Positions 23,090 through 31,395 of a DNA stretch of 64,000 bases are shown here, piece by piece. Numbering within the stretch: the stretch's first letter is position 1; the number at the start of each line of letters is the position of its first letter. Position numbers and translations under genes: made by a program. Source of the stretch: a virus; IMG/VR virus record IMGVR_UViG_3300046787_000408, positions 62,001-126,000 of that record, one strand, 5' to 3'. A model generated the notes under the pieces. That model had not been told where the DNA came from. It ran no database searches and saw nothing but the letters and a program-made list of their open reading frames with translations.

Positions 23090-25072
23090 ATGGCCCAAGA
23101 ACACAACATTGAACAAAAATTACACGACCTGCTGATCAGCCGGGACTTTCATCCTGAATTAACTGGCAAAGACGGCCGTCCAAGCGATGCTGCTGAAGCC
23201 AAAACATTCACGTTTGACTATATTAGCAGTACTGGCAAAAACTACGGCACCATGGTAATTGTGTTGGCCAATGACAATGAAATGAAAATCATGTACGGCG
23301 ACAATTTGGGCAGGACCATGGAAGGCAACGACAAGCAAGAGTTCTTTGACTTTCTCCAGGCCGTACATCAGTTTGCTGTACGAAACTTTTGGACACCTTC
23401 TGCTGAAGATCTCAGCAAGCTCAAGTATGTGCAAGCTGGCATGGCTGCTATCAAAGAAGGCTTGTTTGAAGGCTACTATGGCAATCGTCGTGTGAGCTAT
23501 GCTGGCGAGCCCACAGAAGCCAGAATGATGATTCGTCACAGTCGTGTGCTAGGCGAAAATGATGCTAGATTCCGATACATTGAAAGTATCTATATTGAAA
23601 CAGCTGACCAAGAACGTTTCAAACTACCATTTACAAACATGACTGGAGCTCGAGCCATACTAGAGCATGTGCGTCAAGGCGGTAAGCCCTATGATGTGCG
23701 TGGTAATCACATTTGTGAGATGGTGAGTGAACTCAAGGTCTTGAACCGTTTTAATCGAGCCAGTGCTGGCCGTGTAATGGAAGGTGTCACACAAGCCATT
23801 GTGGAACAAGCACAAGCATATTACCAAAGCCTACGTGAAAGTCTCAAACGCCTGGGTCACAGTCGCGGCTACGCTACCTACTTTGAGTCATGGCACCCAG
23901 CAGAAATTGCTGAACACGAAAGCCTAGTAGAAGATATCAAAACCATGTTTGTGCAACAAACATTGGACACCAGAATCGAAGCAGCATTGCCATTGCTGGC
24001 TCGCATACAACAACAAGGAAATGCTATGAAAGAAGCTGAAATTTTTGAAAGCTGGATCAACAATATAACTGAAGGCACATGGAACTTGCCAGAAACACCT
24101 GAGCAAGTGGCCAAACTAAAAGACCTCATGAGCCAAGAACTTATTGTGGGCCCTGATGCTACCAATGCTACTGAGCAACTGTACGACTTGGTAGGCGATG
24201 ACGAATTGTTTGATCGTCTTGGTGATCTAGCTCAACGTGATCCGCGAGCAAACGCCTGGAACGACACAGACGTTATGGATCGTCTGCGTGAGTTGGGCAT
24301 CGAAACAGAAACACAAGCACCTGCTGGTGCCGAAGGTGATGCAGCACCAGTTGACCCTGCTGCTGAAGTTCCTGCTCCTGAGCAACAACCGATAGCAGAA
24401 GCTGGCGGTGCAAAACAATACAGCGCATTCAAGCGTGAGTGGCGTGCTAAACACGGTAGTGATGCTAAAGTTCCAGCATACGACAGTAAAGAATACACGT
24501 CCTACTGTTATCGCCAAAACGATAAAAAGCAAGGGGTAGCAGAAGAAATCAATGTCATGCGCAAGGCAGCTGGGTTGCCAGTGGTAGAAGGTCGTATGCT
24601 TGACGAAAGCGGCGAAACATTGAGTCATATCATGGATCGGTTCAAACACGAAGTTGATCAGTTTGAAAAAGGCGGCGACCTAGACGACGATTTGTACTAT
24701 GCATTGTTTGACTACTATTCAGACCACGGTGAGATCCCATACGGCATTGCTAAGGGTCGTGATGGAGATCCTTTTGAATGGATCACAGATCGTTTAGATC
24801 AAGAACTTAGTACAGGCAATTACGCTCCGCGAGTATCAGAAGCAGATGCACTTGCTACATTTGAAGTCATGAGTGGATTTGACGCACCAGTTGCTGAAGG
24901 GTCATGCAACATGACTGCTGAGGGCGAGTACTGCCCAGAACATGCTTTAGCCGAGTGTGGAGGCATGTACGAAATGGGTACTGTAGCTGGATCAGTAGCG
25001 CCTGTGATTGGTGAAAATCGAGACAGTGATGCATTGCTGGCACGAATAAAAAGTCTGGCACTGATCAAGTGA
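23090..25072 (+). CDS. Large conserved hypothetical (virion-associated candidate)
   Basis: 660 residues, no named family recognised. N-terminal 200 residues look globular (TFTFDYISSTGKNYGTMVIV, FLQAVHQFAVRNFWTPSAED). The middle (250-410) is helical. A Pro/Ala/Gln linker (about 415-445) leads to YSAFKREWRAKHGSD and an acidic DDDLYYALFDYYSDHGEIPYGIA domain; the end has a small Cys/His group (CNMT..GEYCPEHALAECGG). Several L-x-E sites fit prohead protease cleavage. Related proteins of aquatic T4-like phages sit near the terminase, from memory. Confidence 0.75.
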   Translation: MAQEHNIEQKLHDLLISRDFHPELTGKDGRPSDAAEAKTFTFDYISSTGKNYGTMVIVLANDNEMKIMYGDNLGRTMEGNDKQEFFDFLQAVHQFAVRNFWTPSAEDLSKLKYVQAGMAAIKEGLFEGYYGNRRVSYAGEPTEARMMIRHSRVLGENDARFRYIESIYIETADQERFKLPFTNMTGARAILEHVRQGGKPYDVRGNHICEMVSELKVLNRFNRASAGRVMEGVTQAIVEQAQAYYQSLRESLKRLGHSRGYATYFESWHPAEIAEHESLVEDIKTMFVQQTLDTRIEAALPLLARIQQQGNAMKEAEIFESWINNITEGTWNLPETPEQVAKLKDLMSQELIVGPDATNATEQLYDLVGDDELFDRLGDLAQRDPRANAWNDTDVMDRLRELGIETETQAPAGAEGDAAPVDPAAEVPAPEQQPIAEAGGAKQYSAFKREWRAKHGSDAKVPAYDSKEYTSYCYRQNDKKQGVAEEINVMRKAAGLPVVEGRMLDESGETLSHIMDRFKHEVDQFEKGGDLDDDLYYALFDYYSDHGEIPYGIAKGRDGDPFEWITDRLDQELSTGNYAPRVSEADALATFEVMSGFDAPVAEGSCNMTAEGEYCPEHALAECGGMYEMGTVAGSVAPVIGENRDSDALLARIKSLALIK

Positions 25073-25074
25073 TT

Positions 25075-25080
25075 TAAATA
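25075..25080 (+). promoter_or_regulatory. Late promoter core, leaderless class
   Basis: TAAATA overlaps an in-frame ATG at 25080; the next in-frame ATG at 25086 lies exactly 5 nt after the motif. Confidence 0.55.
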
Positions 25081-25085
25081 TGGGC

Positions 25086-25667
25086 ATGCTAAACTTCAAA
25101 GATGCCCAACAAATCCTTCCCACAGTCTGGCGCTTGCCAGACTTTTTCTTGGACTACGAATCTGTGCAGCGCAGTTATCGCAGAGCAGAGCAGCCGTGGA
25201 CCACACAGTATCCCAACAGACTACTAACACCCTGGGCTACTAATTCCTTGTTGGAAGCAGCCTTACAGCAAGCACCTGACTTGATTCAAGAACTTACCGG
25301 GCATGCAGTACAGTCGCAAGTGTCCTATGCCAGTTTGGATCTAAGCGGCAGCAAGATTATGATGCATAGATTGCATCCAGACATTAAGTGTTTTATACAG
25401 GTGTACATGGGCCAAGAGCCAGCACCTGAACTCAGCAGTGTGTTCTGTAACAATGTAACTGTAAATGCCGAACACCCAAATGACTATGCTGACATATCAG
25501 AGTTTAGTTCACAAGATTTAGTCAAAATAAAGTACCGCCCCAACGAAGCCTGGCTCATGATCAATCAGCCTAGAACGTTCTTTGGAACGGCACATGAAGT
25601 TGCACCTAACTCGGTGCGTGAAACTGTAAACTTACACTTTGGCGCGGAACTGCCAGCAAGCACTTAA
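25086..25667 (+). CDS. Hypothetical, possible 2OG-Fe(II) oxygenase-like fold
   Basis: 193 residues from 25086; an ATG at 25080 lies inside the late promoter and would be upstream of the expected transcript start. MLNFKDAQQILPTVWRLPDFFLD opens like small prolyl-hydroxylase-type phage proteins (a PDFFLD strand), and the C-terminal ETVNLHFGAEL could be the last strand of the fold. The HxD pair is not clear: MMHRLHPDIKCFIQVYMG near residue 93 is the best candidate. Tail-to-tail with, and similar in size to, the next minus-strand gene. Confidence 0.6.
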   Translation: MLNFKDAQQILPTVWRLPDFFLDYESVQRSYRRAEQPWTTQYPNRLLTPWATNSLLEAALQQAPDLIQELTGHAVQSQVSYASLDLSGSKIMMHRLHPDIKCFIQVYMGQEPAPELSSVFCNNVTVNAEHPNDYADISEFSSQDLVKIKYRPNEAWLMINQPRTFFGTAHEVAPNSVRETVNLHFGAELPAST

Positions 25668-26171
25668 CCGTGTGCCTGTGATAGTGTCTGCATGATGCTC
25701 TTTGAGATCAGTGTTTAAGTTGATATAGCCTGTGTTGGGAACAAAATCAAAACGTGTGCGAGGATCACTGTGAGTAAATTCAGTACCATGTACATCACCG
25801 TGTGTCCACAAGTACACTTGATAAGTCACAACCAGTAAGTCAGCATCTGAGTGATATGGGCAATGCCAATTACTCAAATCTAGCCACATCTTGCACTCTG
25901 CGGGCATTAGCTTGACCCCAGTAATTTTTTCTAGCTCAGGCATGATTTTGGGAGCCATGGCTTGCAATTGTTTTAGGGTAGGACTATCTGGAGTCAATTG
26001 CAACCGATATTCCAAACAGTCAGGGTGACGATGCCAAGAGTCTTGATGATTTAGGTGTGTGGTGGCCAACTGTTGAAAGGTGCTGTCAGCAAAGCAGTTT
26101 TTTACGCTCCATAGTTGGCTAGCAACAGAGGTAACGTCAGAATCAGTATCATAAATGCGGTGTATGGTCAT
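25632..26171 (-). CDS. Putative 2OG-Fe(II) dioxygenase-like protein
   Basis: 179 residues from MTIHRIYDTDSD at 26171. The start was chosen because a TAAATA ends 5 nt before it and the longer frame would overlap the next minus-strand gene. It has a candidate iron-binding HxD (PYHSDADLLVV), a GTEF and VPNTGYINL strand, and a distal His followed by Arg (LKEHHADTITGTRLSACW), the order expected for a double-stranded beta-helix oxygenase. Substrate unknown. Its 3' end overlaps the convergent gene by 36 nt. Confidence 0.55.
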   Translation of the reverse strand: MTIHRIYDTDSDVTSVASQLWSVKNCFADSTFQQLATTHLNHQDSWHRHPDCLEYRLQLTPDSPTLKQLQAMAPKIMPELEKITGVKLMPAECKMWLDLSNWHCPYHSDADLLVVTYQVYLWTHGDVHGTEFTHSDPRTRFDFVPNTGYINLNTDLKEHHADTITGTRLSACWQFRAKV

Positions 26172-26176
26172 AATGT

Positions 26177-26182
26177 TATTTA
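26177..26182 (-). promoter_or_regulatory. Late promoter core, leaderless class
   Basis: Minus-strand TAAATA ending 5 nt before the ATG at 26171. Confidence 0.55.
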
Positions 26183-26190
26183 CAAGATGT

Positions 26191-27516
26191 TTATTGCTGT
26201 GTGTAGAAAGGTTTGTGAATAAACTCACAGATGTCATTTAGCTGCTGCTGAGGCAAAGACATCAGTAGTTGTTGGTTGTGGTCCAGCACCTCACGATATT
26301 TGGCATACATGGTTCTTGGATCATGATGATACAAGCGTACTATCTGCTGCCAGGCCATAGTGTAACGTTTGGCATTGTCAGGTTCGCTGTCATAACTTTC
26401 GTCAATATCGTCACCATGAAATGTTCTGAACCCTAATTCATGCAATCGATTCAGCAACCCAGCGGCTGCAAACATAATAAAAATACGACGACCAAACAAA
26501 CATTTGGCAGTTTTTTCAGTTAAAAAATTACTTGACGATCCCCAATCGGCTGTTTCACATATGATGCTGTACCAACTACTTTGATAAACTCCCCAAGGCA
26601 CAATAACACTCATGGGGGCATTTTCGCCTGGAATGTTAAACCCTACTCTATTGACTAAATTTACACTGTACTGATCTCTTGGAGACAGATCTTTGGTTCG
26701 GTCTTTGAATTTTTGTACTATAGGCTCTTCAAGATCATACAAAGCAGGGGAAGTATAAGACTCAATAATTCCGTGCTTTGCTACTCCCTCAGGGTCAACT
26801 TGGTCAATCCATAATGGATCTGGCCAAGGCCTTGGCTGTAAGTTTATCAAACACTGATTGATAAAATCAGACTCCAACAAGCGATACAATAGGTAAAGTC
26901 TACCTGTTTTGAGTGTGCCCATTAGCACATCAAACATGTATTTGCGAAAAGGTACTGTTGTTTCGCTGACATCTTGAATTTGGTTAGAACACGCCACATA
27001 CGAAAAGAAACTCATTTGATCGTTAAAAAATCTATCAGTTGGCGGGTTAGAATATGATTGATGGCCAGCAAACACACATTTGATTTGATCGTTGTGTATG
27101 GCATTGTTGATATCACCATAAATGCGCGGCCACCAGCTTTGCATGGGTTCGGTGCTGTGAGTTATCACAATGTCTGCCCAATTAAGATTGATGTTGGCTA
27201 TCAAGGTTGGTTGATCTTCAATTGGTCCGGAGTCAGCAATTTGTCCACCACTCAGTGGCCTAGCAAAATGTTCAAAAAACAACAACGCTACTTTTTTTCT
27301 GGTGTCATTGTGCCCAAATTCCCCGGGGCCCGGAGGTCGCACACCTCGATAGATCTCAGCACGTGGAAACCATTCCTGCCCCAGCATCAAGGCTTTGTTG
27401 TACTCCCACCATGAATGCGGATCCCATACAAACCATTCCGTTTCATGTCGCATGTCAGGATTGCTGGTCCAGACCCTGCGATGATTGTCCCATACATAAA
27501 AAACATTGTTGTCCAT
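26191..27516 (-). CDS. Glycosyltransferase-like protein, GT-B type candidate
   Basis: 441 residues. The C-terminal half has SSNFLTEKTAKCLFGRRIFI followed by FAAAGLLNRLHELGFRTF, a signature I know from phage and bacterial fucosyltransferase/glycosyltransferase-like proteins (FxTEKTxKPxxxxxPFI...G...YL..LGF.TF). The N-terminal 200 residues include a WADIVITHSTEP strand and AHNDQ/AGHQSY segments of a Rossmann-like domain. The donor and acceptor cannot be read. It is on the minus strand, as several other accessory genes here. Confidence 0.55.
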   Translation of the reverse strand: MDNNVFYVWDNHRRVWTSNPDMRHETEWFVWDPHSWWEYNKALMLGQEWFPRAEIYRGVRPPGPGEFGHNDTRKKVALLFFEHFARPLSGGQIADSGPIEDQPTLIANINLNWADIVITHSTEPMQSWWPRIYGDINNAIHNDQIKCVFAGHQSYSNPPTDRFFNDQMSFFSYVACSNQIQDVSETTVPFRKYMFDVLMGTLKTGRLYLLYRLLESDFINQCLINLQPRPWPDPLWIDQVDPEGVAKHGIIESYTSPALYDLEEPIVQKFKDRTKDLSPRDQYSVNLVNRVGFNIPGENAPMSVIVPWGVYQSSWYSIICETADWGSSSNFLTEKTAKCLFGRRIFIMFAAAGLLNRLHELGFRTFHGDDIDESYDSEPDNAKRYTMAWQQIVRLYHHDPRTMYAKYREVLDHNQQLLMSLPQQQLNDICEFIHKPFYTQQ

Positions 27517-27561
27517 TGCTATACTTATTGAACAAAAAACTTTGCCTTTTGTATTGCAATG

Positions 27562-27568
27562 CTAAATA
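27562..27568 (+). promoter_or_regulatory. Late promoter core in the gp32 leader
   Basis: CTAAATA, 93 nt before the gp32 ATG; further upstream of its gene than any other such site in the window. Confidence 0.4.
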
Positions 27569-27597
27569 AAGTCGTATACAATACAACTTGTATGCAC

Positions 27598-27643
27598 AGG
27601 CAACATACAATCTAAGAATATTAGATAGGCAAAACATAGGCAA
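27598..27643 (+). promoter_or_regulatory. gp32 mRNA leader with three AGGCAA repeats and a hairpin
   Basis: AGGCAA occurs at 27598, 27627 and 27638, the last two only 11 nt apart, and TCTAA-GAATA-TTAGA (27611-27625) can fold. In T4 the gene 32 leader is an autoregulatory operator bound by gp32; these repeats are the best candidate for a similar site here. Confidence 0.4.
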
Positions 27644-27661
27644 CTTACAGGAGATATTACT

Positions 27662-28654
27662 ATGGCATCATTAGCAGAAATTCGCGCAAGACTACAGGCA
27701 GCAGAGAACAAAGGTGGGCAATCCACTGGGGGCGGAGACAAATCGATCTATCCGCATTGGAACATGGAAGAAGGCCAAAGTGCCGCACTGCGTTTTCTTC
27801 CCGACGGCAACAGCAAAAACACTTTCTTTTGGGCAGAACGAGCCATGATTCGACTGCCATTCAACGGCGTCAAAGGTGAAATGGATTCCAAGCAAGTTAT
27901 GGTCCAAGTACCTTGCGTTGAGATGTGGGGCGAAGCTTGCCCAATCTTGGCAGAAGTGCGCACCTGGTTCAAGGACAAGAGTCTTGAAGACATGGGTCGC
28001 AAGTACTGGAAAAAGCGTTCATACATCATGCAAGGCTTTGTGCGTGAGAACCCAATTGCTGACGACAAGACTCCGGACAATCCAATCCGCAAGTTTATCA
28101 TTGGACCACAGTTGTTCACCTTGATCAAAGGTGCCTTGATGGATCCTGAATTGGAAGAATTGCCAACAGACACTCTGCGTGGCTTGGACTTCCGTATTGC
28201 AAAGACCTCCAAAGGTGGTTACGCAGACTACAACACTAGCAAGTGGGCTCGCAAGGAATCAGCATTGACTGAAGCTGAACAAGCAGCCGTAGAAACACAT
28301 GGCTTGTTTGACTTGAGCACATTCTTGCCCAAGAAGCCAACTGATGTTGAGTTGAAAGTGATCAAGGAGATGTTTGAAGCATCTGTAGATGGCCAGCCTT
28401 ACGACACAGAGCGTTGGGGTCAGTACTTCCGTCCAGCTGGCGTTAATGCCCCAGCAGGCGGCGCTACAGATGAGGCAGCACCAGCACCAGCACCAGCACC
28501 AGCAGCTCGTCCAGCACCTGTGGCAACTCCAGTTGCAGAAGCAGCACCTTGGGAAGAAGACGCTGCTGAAGCAGCCGCAGCACCAGTTACTGCACCCAAG
28601 GCAACACAAAATGCACAAGACATTTTGGCCATGATTCGTTCTAGACAAAAGTAA
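27662..28654 (+). CDS. 32: Single-stranded DNA-binding protein gp32
   Basis: 330 residues. Conserved blocks are the N-terminal MASLAEIRARLQ basic segment used for cooperative binding, YPHWNMEEGQSAALRFLPDG, and RKYWKKRSYIMQGFV with IIGPQLF in the OB-fold. The T4 zinc site is reduced: PCVEMWGEACPI keeps two Cys but the third position of the usual CPxC is Leu, so zinc binding is uncertain. The C-terminal third is a Pro-Ala linker (APAPAPAPAA) and an acidic tip for partner binding. A long leader with repeats precedes it. Confidence 0.93.
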   Translation: MASLAEIRARLQAAENKGGQSTGGGDKSIYPHWNMEEGQSAALRFLPDGNSKNTFFWAERAMIRLPFNGVKGEMDSKQVMVQVPCVEMWGEACPILAEVRTWFKDKSLEDMGRKYWKKRSYIMQGFVRENPIADDKTPDNPIRKFIIGPQLFTLIKGALMDPELEELPTDTLRGLDFRIAKTSKGGYADYNTSKWARKESALTEAEQAAVETHGLFDLSTFLPKKPTDVELKVIKEMFEASVDGQPYDTERWGQYFRPAGVNAPAGGATDEAAPAPAPAPAARPAPVATPVAEAAPWEEDAAEAAAAPVTAPKATQNAQDILAMIRSRQK

Positions 28655-28677
28655 GTCTATTGCGTTAACCACACGTA

Positions 28678-29598
28678 ATGACTTATTTGATAGATTATCG
28701 AGTAGGTGGCATGGGTAATACTATTTTTACCCATGCCATGTATGCTTGCAACAAAGTTGATTTGAACCTGGATACTTTTTTCTCATCCACTGGAAACGCA
28801 CATAAAATTAGACCAAACTATCTTTATGATCAGTTGATTCCAGTACACATAGATGAAAACCCAGAACTTGTTCCTGAAAACAGTCGTTGTATAATCGAAG
28901 TTAAAACATCATTGTGGTACAAGTTGTTGGAAATCAAAATGGGATATCGTAAATTTCTAGGTAAAGAACCTAATTTTACAAATGTTCTAGATTTTTTTGC
29001 AATTAACAAGCAACAGATTGATCATAAAAAAGCATGGCAGGAATTCTACCAGAACTTTAAAGATCCATCTTGGCCAGTATGCGACACATACAATGATGTT
29101 CAATTGTTGGCAACAGATATTCAGACTGAAATATACAAAAATTACAAAACACCAGAAGTTGGCATTACTGACGACAACTGGATAAGTTTGTTGACATTTG
29201 CATACTATGATGTTTTACTGAGTTCTAAAAATCATCAGTCTAGATTTGGTGGCGACATTTTTTTACTAGATGATTATTTTTCTAGCAAGATTGATGTTGT
29301 AAAAAAGCAAATCACTTGTTATCTAGGTTGGACTTGGGACGATCAGAAAAGTGACATATTTCAACAACATGTTCTAAAGAACAATCAGGTCTATTTAGCA
29401 TGGCTTGATAACCTTAGAGAATTGTTTAGCAAAACAGTTGATAAACAACTTGTTCAAGTTACTATAGATCCTTGGGAGAAGGCTTTGTTGATGGCAATGT
29501 TTTGTGCTCAATACAACAAAGATCCAAGGGAATTGCCGTGGGACACTATTGGCAAGCTAAATTCTAACAAAGAATTAATTACTATTTTTAAGGATTGA
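28678..29598 (+). CDS. AT-rich orphan gene between gp32 and uvsX
   Basis: 306 residues, not recognised. It begins MTYLIDYRVGGMGNTIFTHAMY, where GGMGNTIF resembles the nucleotide-sugar-binding loop (GGLGNQLFQ) of alpha-1,2-fucosyltransferase-like proteins, but the rest gives no clear support. Base composition and codon use are distinctly more AT-rich than its neighbours (many AAA, TTT, ATT and TTA codons), and it splits the replication pair gp32-uvsX. This suggests a recently acquired cargo gene. Confidence 0.65.
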   Translation: MTYLIDYRVGGMGNTIFTHAMYACNKVDLNLDTFFSSTGNAHKIRPNYLYDQLIPVHIDENPELVPENSRCIIEVKTSLWYKLLEIKMGYRKFLGKEPNFTNVLDFFAINKQQIDHKKAWQEFYQNFKDPSWPVCDTYNDVQLLATDIQTEIYKNYKTPEVGITDDNWISLLTFAYYDVLLSSKNHQSRFGGDIFLLDDYFSSKIDVVKKQITCYLGWTWDDQKSDIFQQHVLKNNQVYLAWLDNLRELFSKTVDKQLVQVTIDPWEKALLMAMFCAQYNKDPRELPWDTIGKLNSNKELITIFKD

Positions 29599-29599
29599 T

Positions 29600-30661
29600 A
29601 TGGGAAAACCATTTGATATTTCAAAATTCCGCAAGGAAATTACCAAGAGCATTGACGGCCTAAGTATTGGCTTCAACGATCCCACAGACTGGATCTCCAC
29701 TGGCAACTATGCACTAAACTACCTGATCTCAGGTGACTTCCAACGTGGCATTCCCTTGGGCAAGGTCACTGTGTTTGCTGGTGACTCAGGTGCAGGCAAG
29801 AGCTATATCTGTTCAGGCAACATTATCAAACATGCACAAGAGCAAGGCATCTTTGTTGTGCTGGTTGATAGTGAAAACGCCTTGGACGAAAACTGGCTCA
29901 AGGCACTTGGCGTTGACACTAGTGAGCAAAAATTGCTCAAACTCAGTATGGCCATGATTGATGATGTGGCCAAGACTATTGCTACATTCATGAGCGATTA
30001 CAAAGCACTGCCTGATGGCGAGCGTCCTAAGGTACTGTTTGTTATTGACAGCTTGGGTATGTTGTTGACTCCAACAGACGTTAACCAGTTTGAAGCAGGC
30101 GAAATGAAGGGTGATCTTGGCCGTAAGCCAAAAGCGCTCACTGCCTTGGTGCGTAACTGTGTGAACATGTTTGGTTCATACAACGTGGGCTTGGTATGTA
30201 CCAACCACACATACGCAAGTCAGGACATGTTTGACCCCGATGATAAAATCTCAGGCGGTCAGGGTTTCATTTACGCTAGCTCAATTGTTGTTGCTATGAA
30301 AAAGATGAAGCTGAAAGAAGACGAAGACGGTAACAAAGTTAGTGAAGTCAATGGTATCCGTGCTGGCTGCAAGGTCATGAAAACACGTTATGCCAAGCCC
30401 TTTGAAGGTGTGCAGGTCAAGATTCCATACACAACAGGTATGAGTCCTTACTCGGGTCTTACTGACTTGATTGAGAAAAAAGGCCTGCTCAAGAAAGAAG
30501 GCAACAGCCTGGTGTTTACCACAAGCCAAGGCGAGATCATCAAGAAGTTCCGCAAGGGATGGGAACGCAACGATGACGGTTGCCTGGATACTGTAATGAA
30601 TGACTTTGGTAACATCAAGGAGGTAAGTACTCCTGAAACTGAATTAGAGGATGCAGAATGA
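29600..30661 (+). CDS. uvsX: UvsX recombinase (RecA/RAD51 family)
   Basis: 353 residues. Walker A is FAGDSGAGKSYI near residues 58-69, Walker B the KVLFVIDSLGML strand near 140-150, and the L1/L2 region lies around GGQGFIYASSIVV. The N-terminal DWISTGNYALNYLISGDFQRGIP is typical for UvsX. It assembles on ssDNA with UvsY help and performs strand invasion for recombination-dependent replication. It lies 1 nt after the orphan gene stop and overlaps the next start by 4 nt. Confidence 0.95.
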   Translation: MGKPFDISKFRKEITKSIDGLSIGFNDPTDWISTGNYALNYLISGDFQRGIPLGKVTVFAGDSGAGKSYICSGNIIKHAQEQGIFVVLVDSENALDENWLKALGVDTSEQKLLKLSMAMIDDVAKTIATFMSDYKALPDGERPKVLFVIDSLGMLLTPTDVNQFEAGEMKGDLGRKPKALTALVRNCVNMFGSYNVGLVCTNHTYASQDMFDPDDKISGGQGFIYASSIVVAMKKMKLKEDEDGNKVSEVNGIRAGCKVMKTRYAKPFEGVQVKIPYTTGMSPYSGLTDLIEKKGLLKKEGNSLVFTTSQGEIIKKFRKGWERNDDGCLDTVMNDFGNIKEVSTPETELEDAE

Positions 30662-30918
30662 GTTCAATTGTAGCAAGCGAAATCTGGAACGAACTAAAGC
30701 GTTACGTAAACACAGTGGATCGGCAGGAAGCTGCTGAAACGCTGGTGTCAGTGTTGATTGATCATGACGAAGATGTTGAAGACATTCGTGATGCGTTCAA
30801 GCATGACAGTGATATCAAGCGAGCGCTTACGGCATATCTTGACAATGACAAAAGTTATGATGACGAAGACGATGAAGAAGCCGACGACCTAGACGACGAA
30901 ACCGACTGGGAAGACTAA
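30658..30918 (+). CDS. Small acidic protein following uvsX
   Basis: 86 residues. N-terminal helices (ASEIWNELKRYVNTVDRQEAAETLVSVLIDHDEDVEDI) are followed by an almost purely Asp/Glu C-terminus (DDEDDEEADDLDDETDWED). From memory a protein of this type follows uvsX in many cyanophages. The acidic tail suggests interaction with DNA-binding proteins such as gp32, UvsX or UvsY, or DNA mimicry. Role unknown. Confidence 0.8.
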   Translation: MSSIVASEIWNELKRYVNTVDRQEAAETLVSVLIDHDEDVEDIRDAFKHDSDIKRALTAYLDNDKSYDDEDDEEADDLDDETDWED

Positions 30919-31371
30919 ATGTGGTACCATCGTGTAACATCGGACTTGAGTAATATTCCGGGATTCATTGCACACTATGAGACTGAGCTGATTGACGCCA
31001 AGAGAGATTGCAAGATTGGCGGCACCATGGAACATCATATCAAAGAGTTACCCGGTATCACAGAACAAAGATTCAACCAGCTACAAGAAATTGAAGCTGT
31101 GTTGAACTTTCTCAACATTCAATTACGAAAAATTCGTCGCAAGCATTTTCAAAAGTATCTTGAAGGCTACGCTCGGGCACTTACCAGTCGTGACGCTGAA
31201 AAATACGTGGATGGTGAGGACGAAGTAATTGACTTTGAGACCATTATCAATGAAGTTGCACTATTGCGCAACAAGTGGTTGGGTATCATGAAGGGGCTTG
31301 ATAGCAAGCAATGGATGTCAGGTCACATTGTTAGACTTCGTGCAGCCGGTATGGAAGATATTACACTGTAA
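30919..31371 (+). CDS. uvsY: UvsY recombination mediator
   Basis: 150 residues (T4 UvsY is 137). Helical protein with LNFLNIQLRKIRRKHFQKYLEGY and ALTSRDAEKYVDGEDEVI, matching the conserved basic helix and the D-G-(D)E turn of the family, and ending in RLRAAGMEDITL. It loads UvsX on gp32-covered ssDNA. It directly follows the acidic protein, so the order uvsX-small-uvsY makes a recombination operon. Confidence 0.85.
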   Translation: MWYHRVTSDLSNIPGFIAHYETELIDAKRDCKIGGTMEHHIKELPGITEQRFNQLQEIEAVLNFLNIQLRKIRRKHFQKYLEGYARALTSRDAEKYVDGEDEVIDFETIINEVALLRNKWLGIMKGLDSKQWMSGHIVRLRAAGMEDITL

Positions 31372-31384
31372 TAGTTTGAGTCAG

Positions 31385-31390
31385 TAAATA
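31385..31390 (+). promoter_or_regulatory. Late promoter core, leaderless class, starting the sugar island
   Basis: TAAATA ends 5 nt before the ATG at 31396. Confidence 0.55.
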
Positions 31391-31395
31391 ACTGC

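Noticed and set aside
28480-28530. CAGCAC repeat in the gp32 gene considered as a regulatory repeat
   Set aside because: It encodes the Pro-Ala linker and lies inside a good coding frame.
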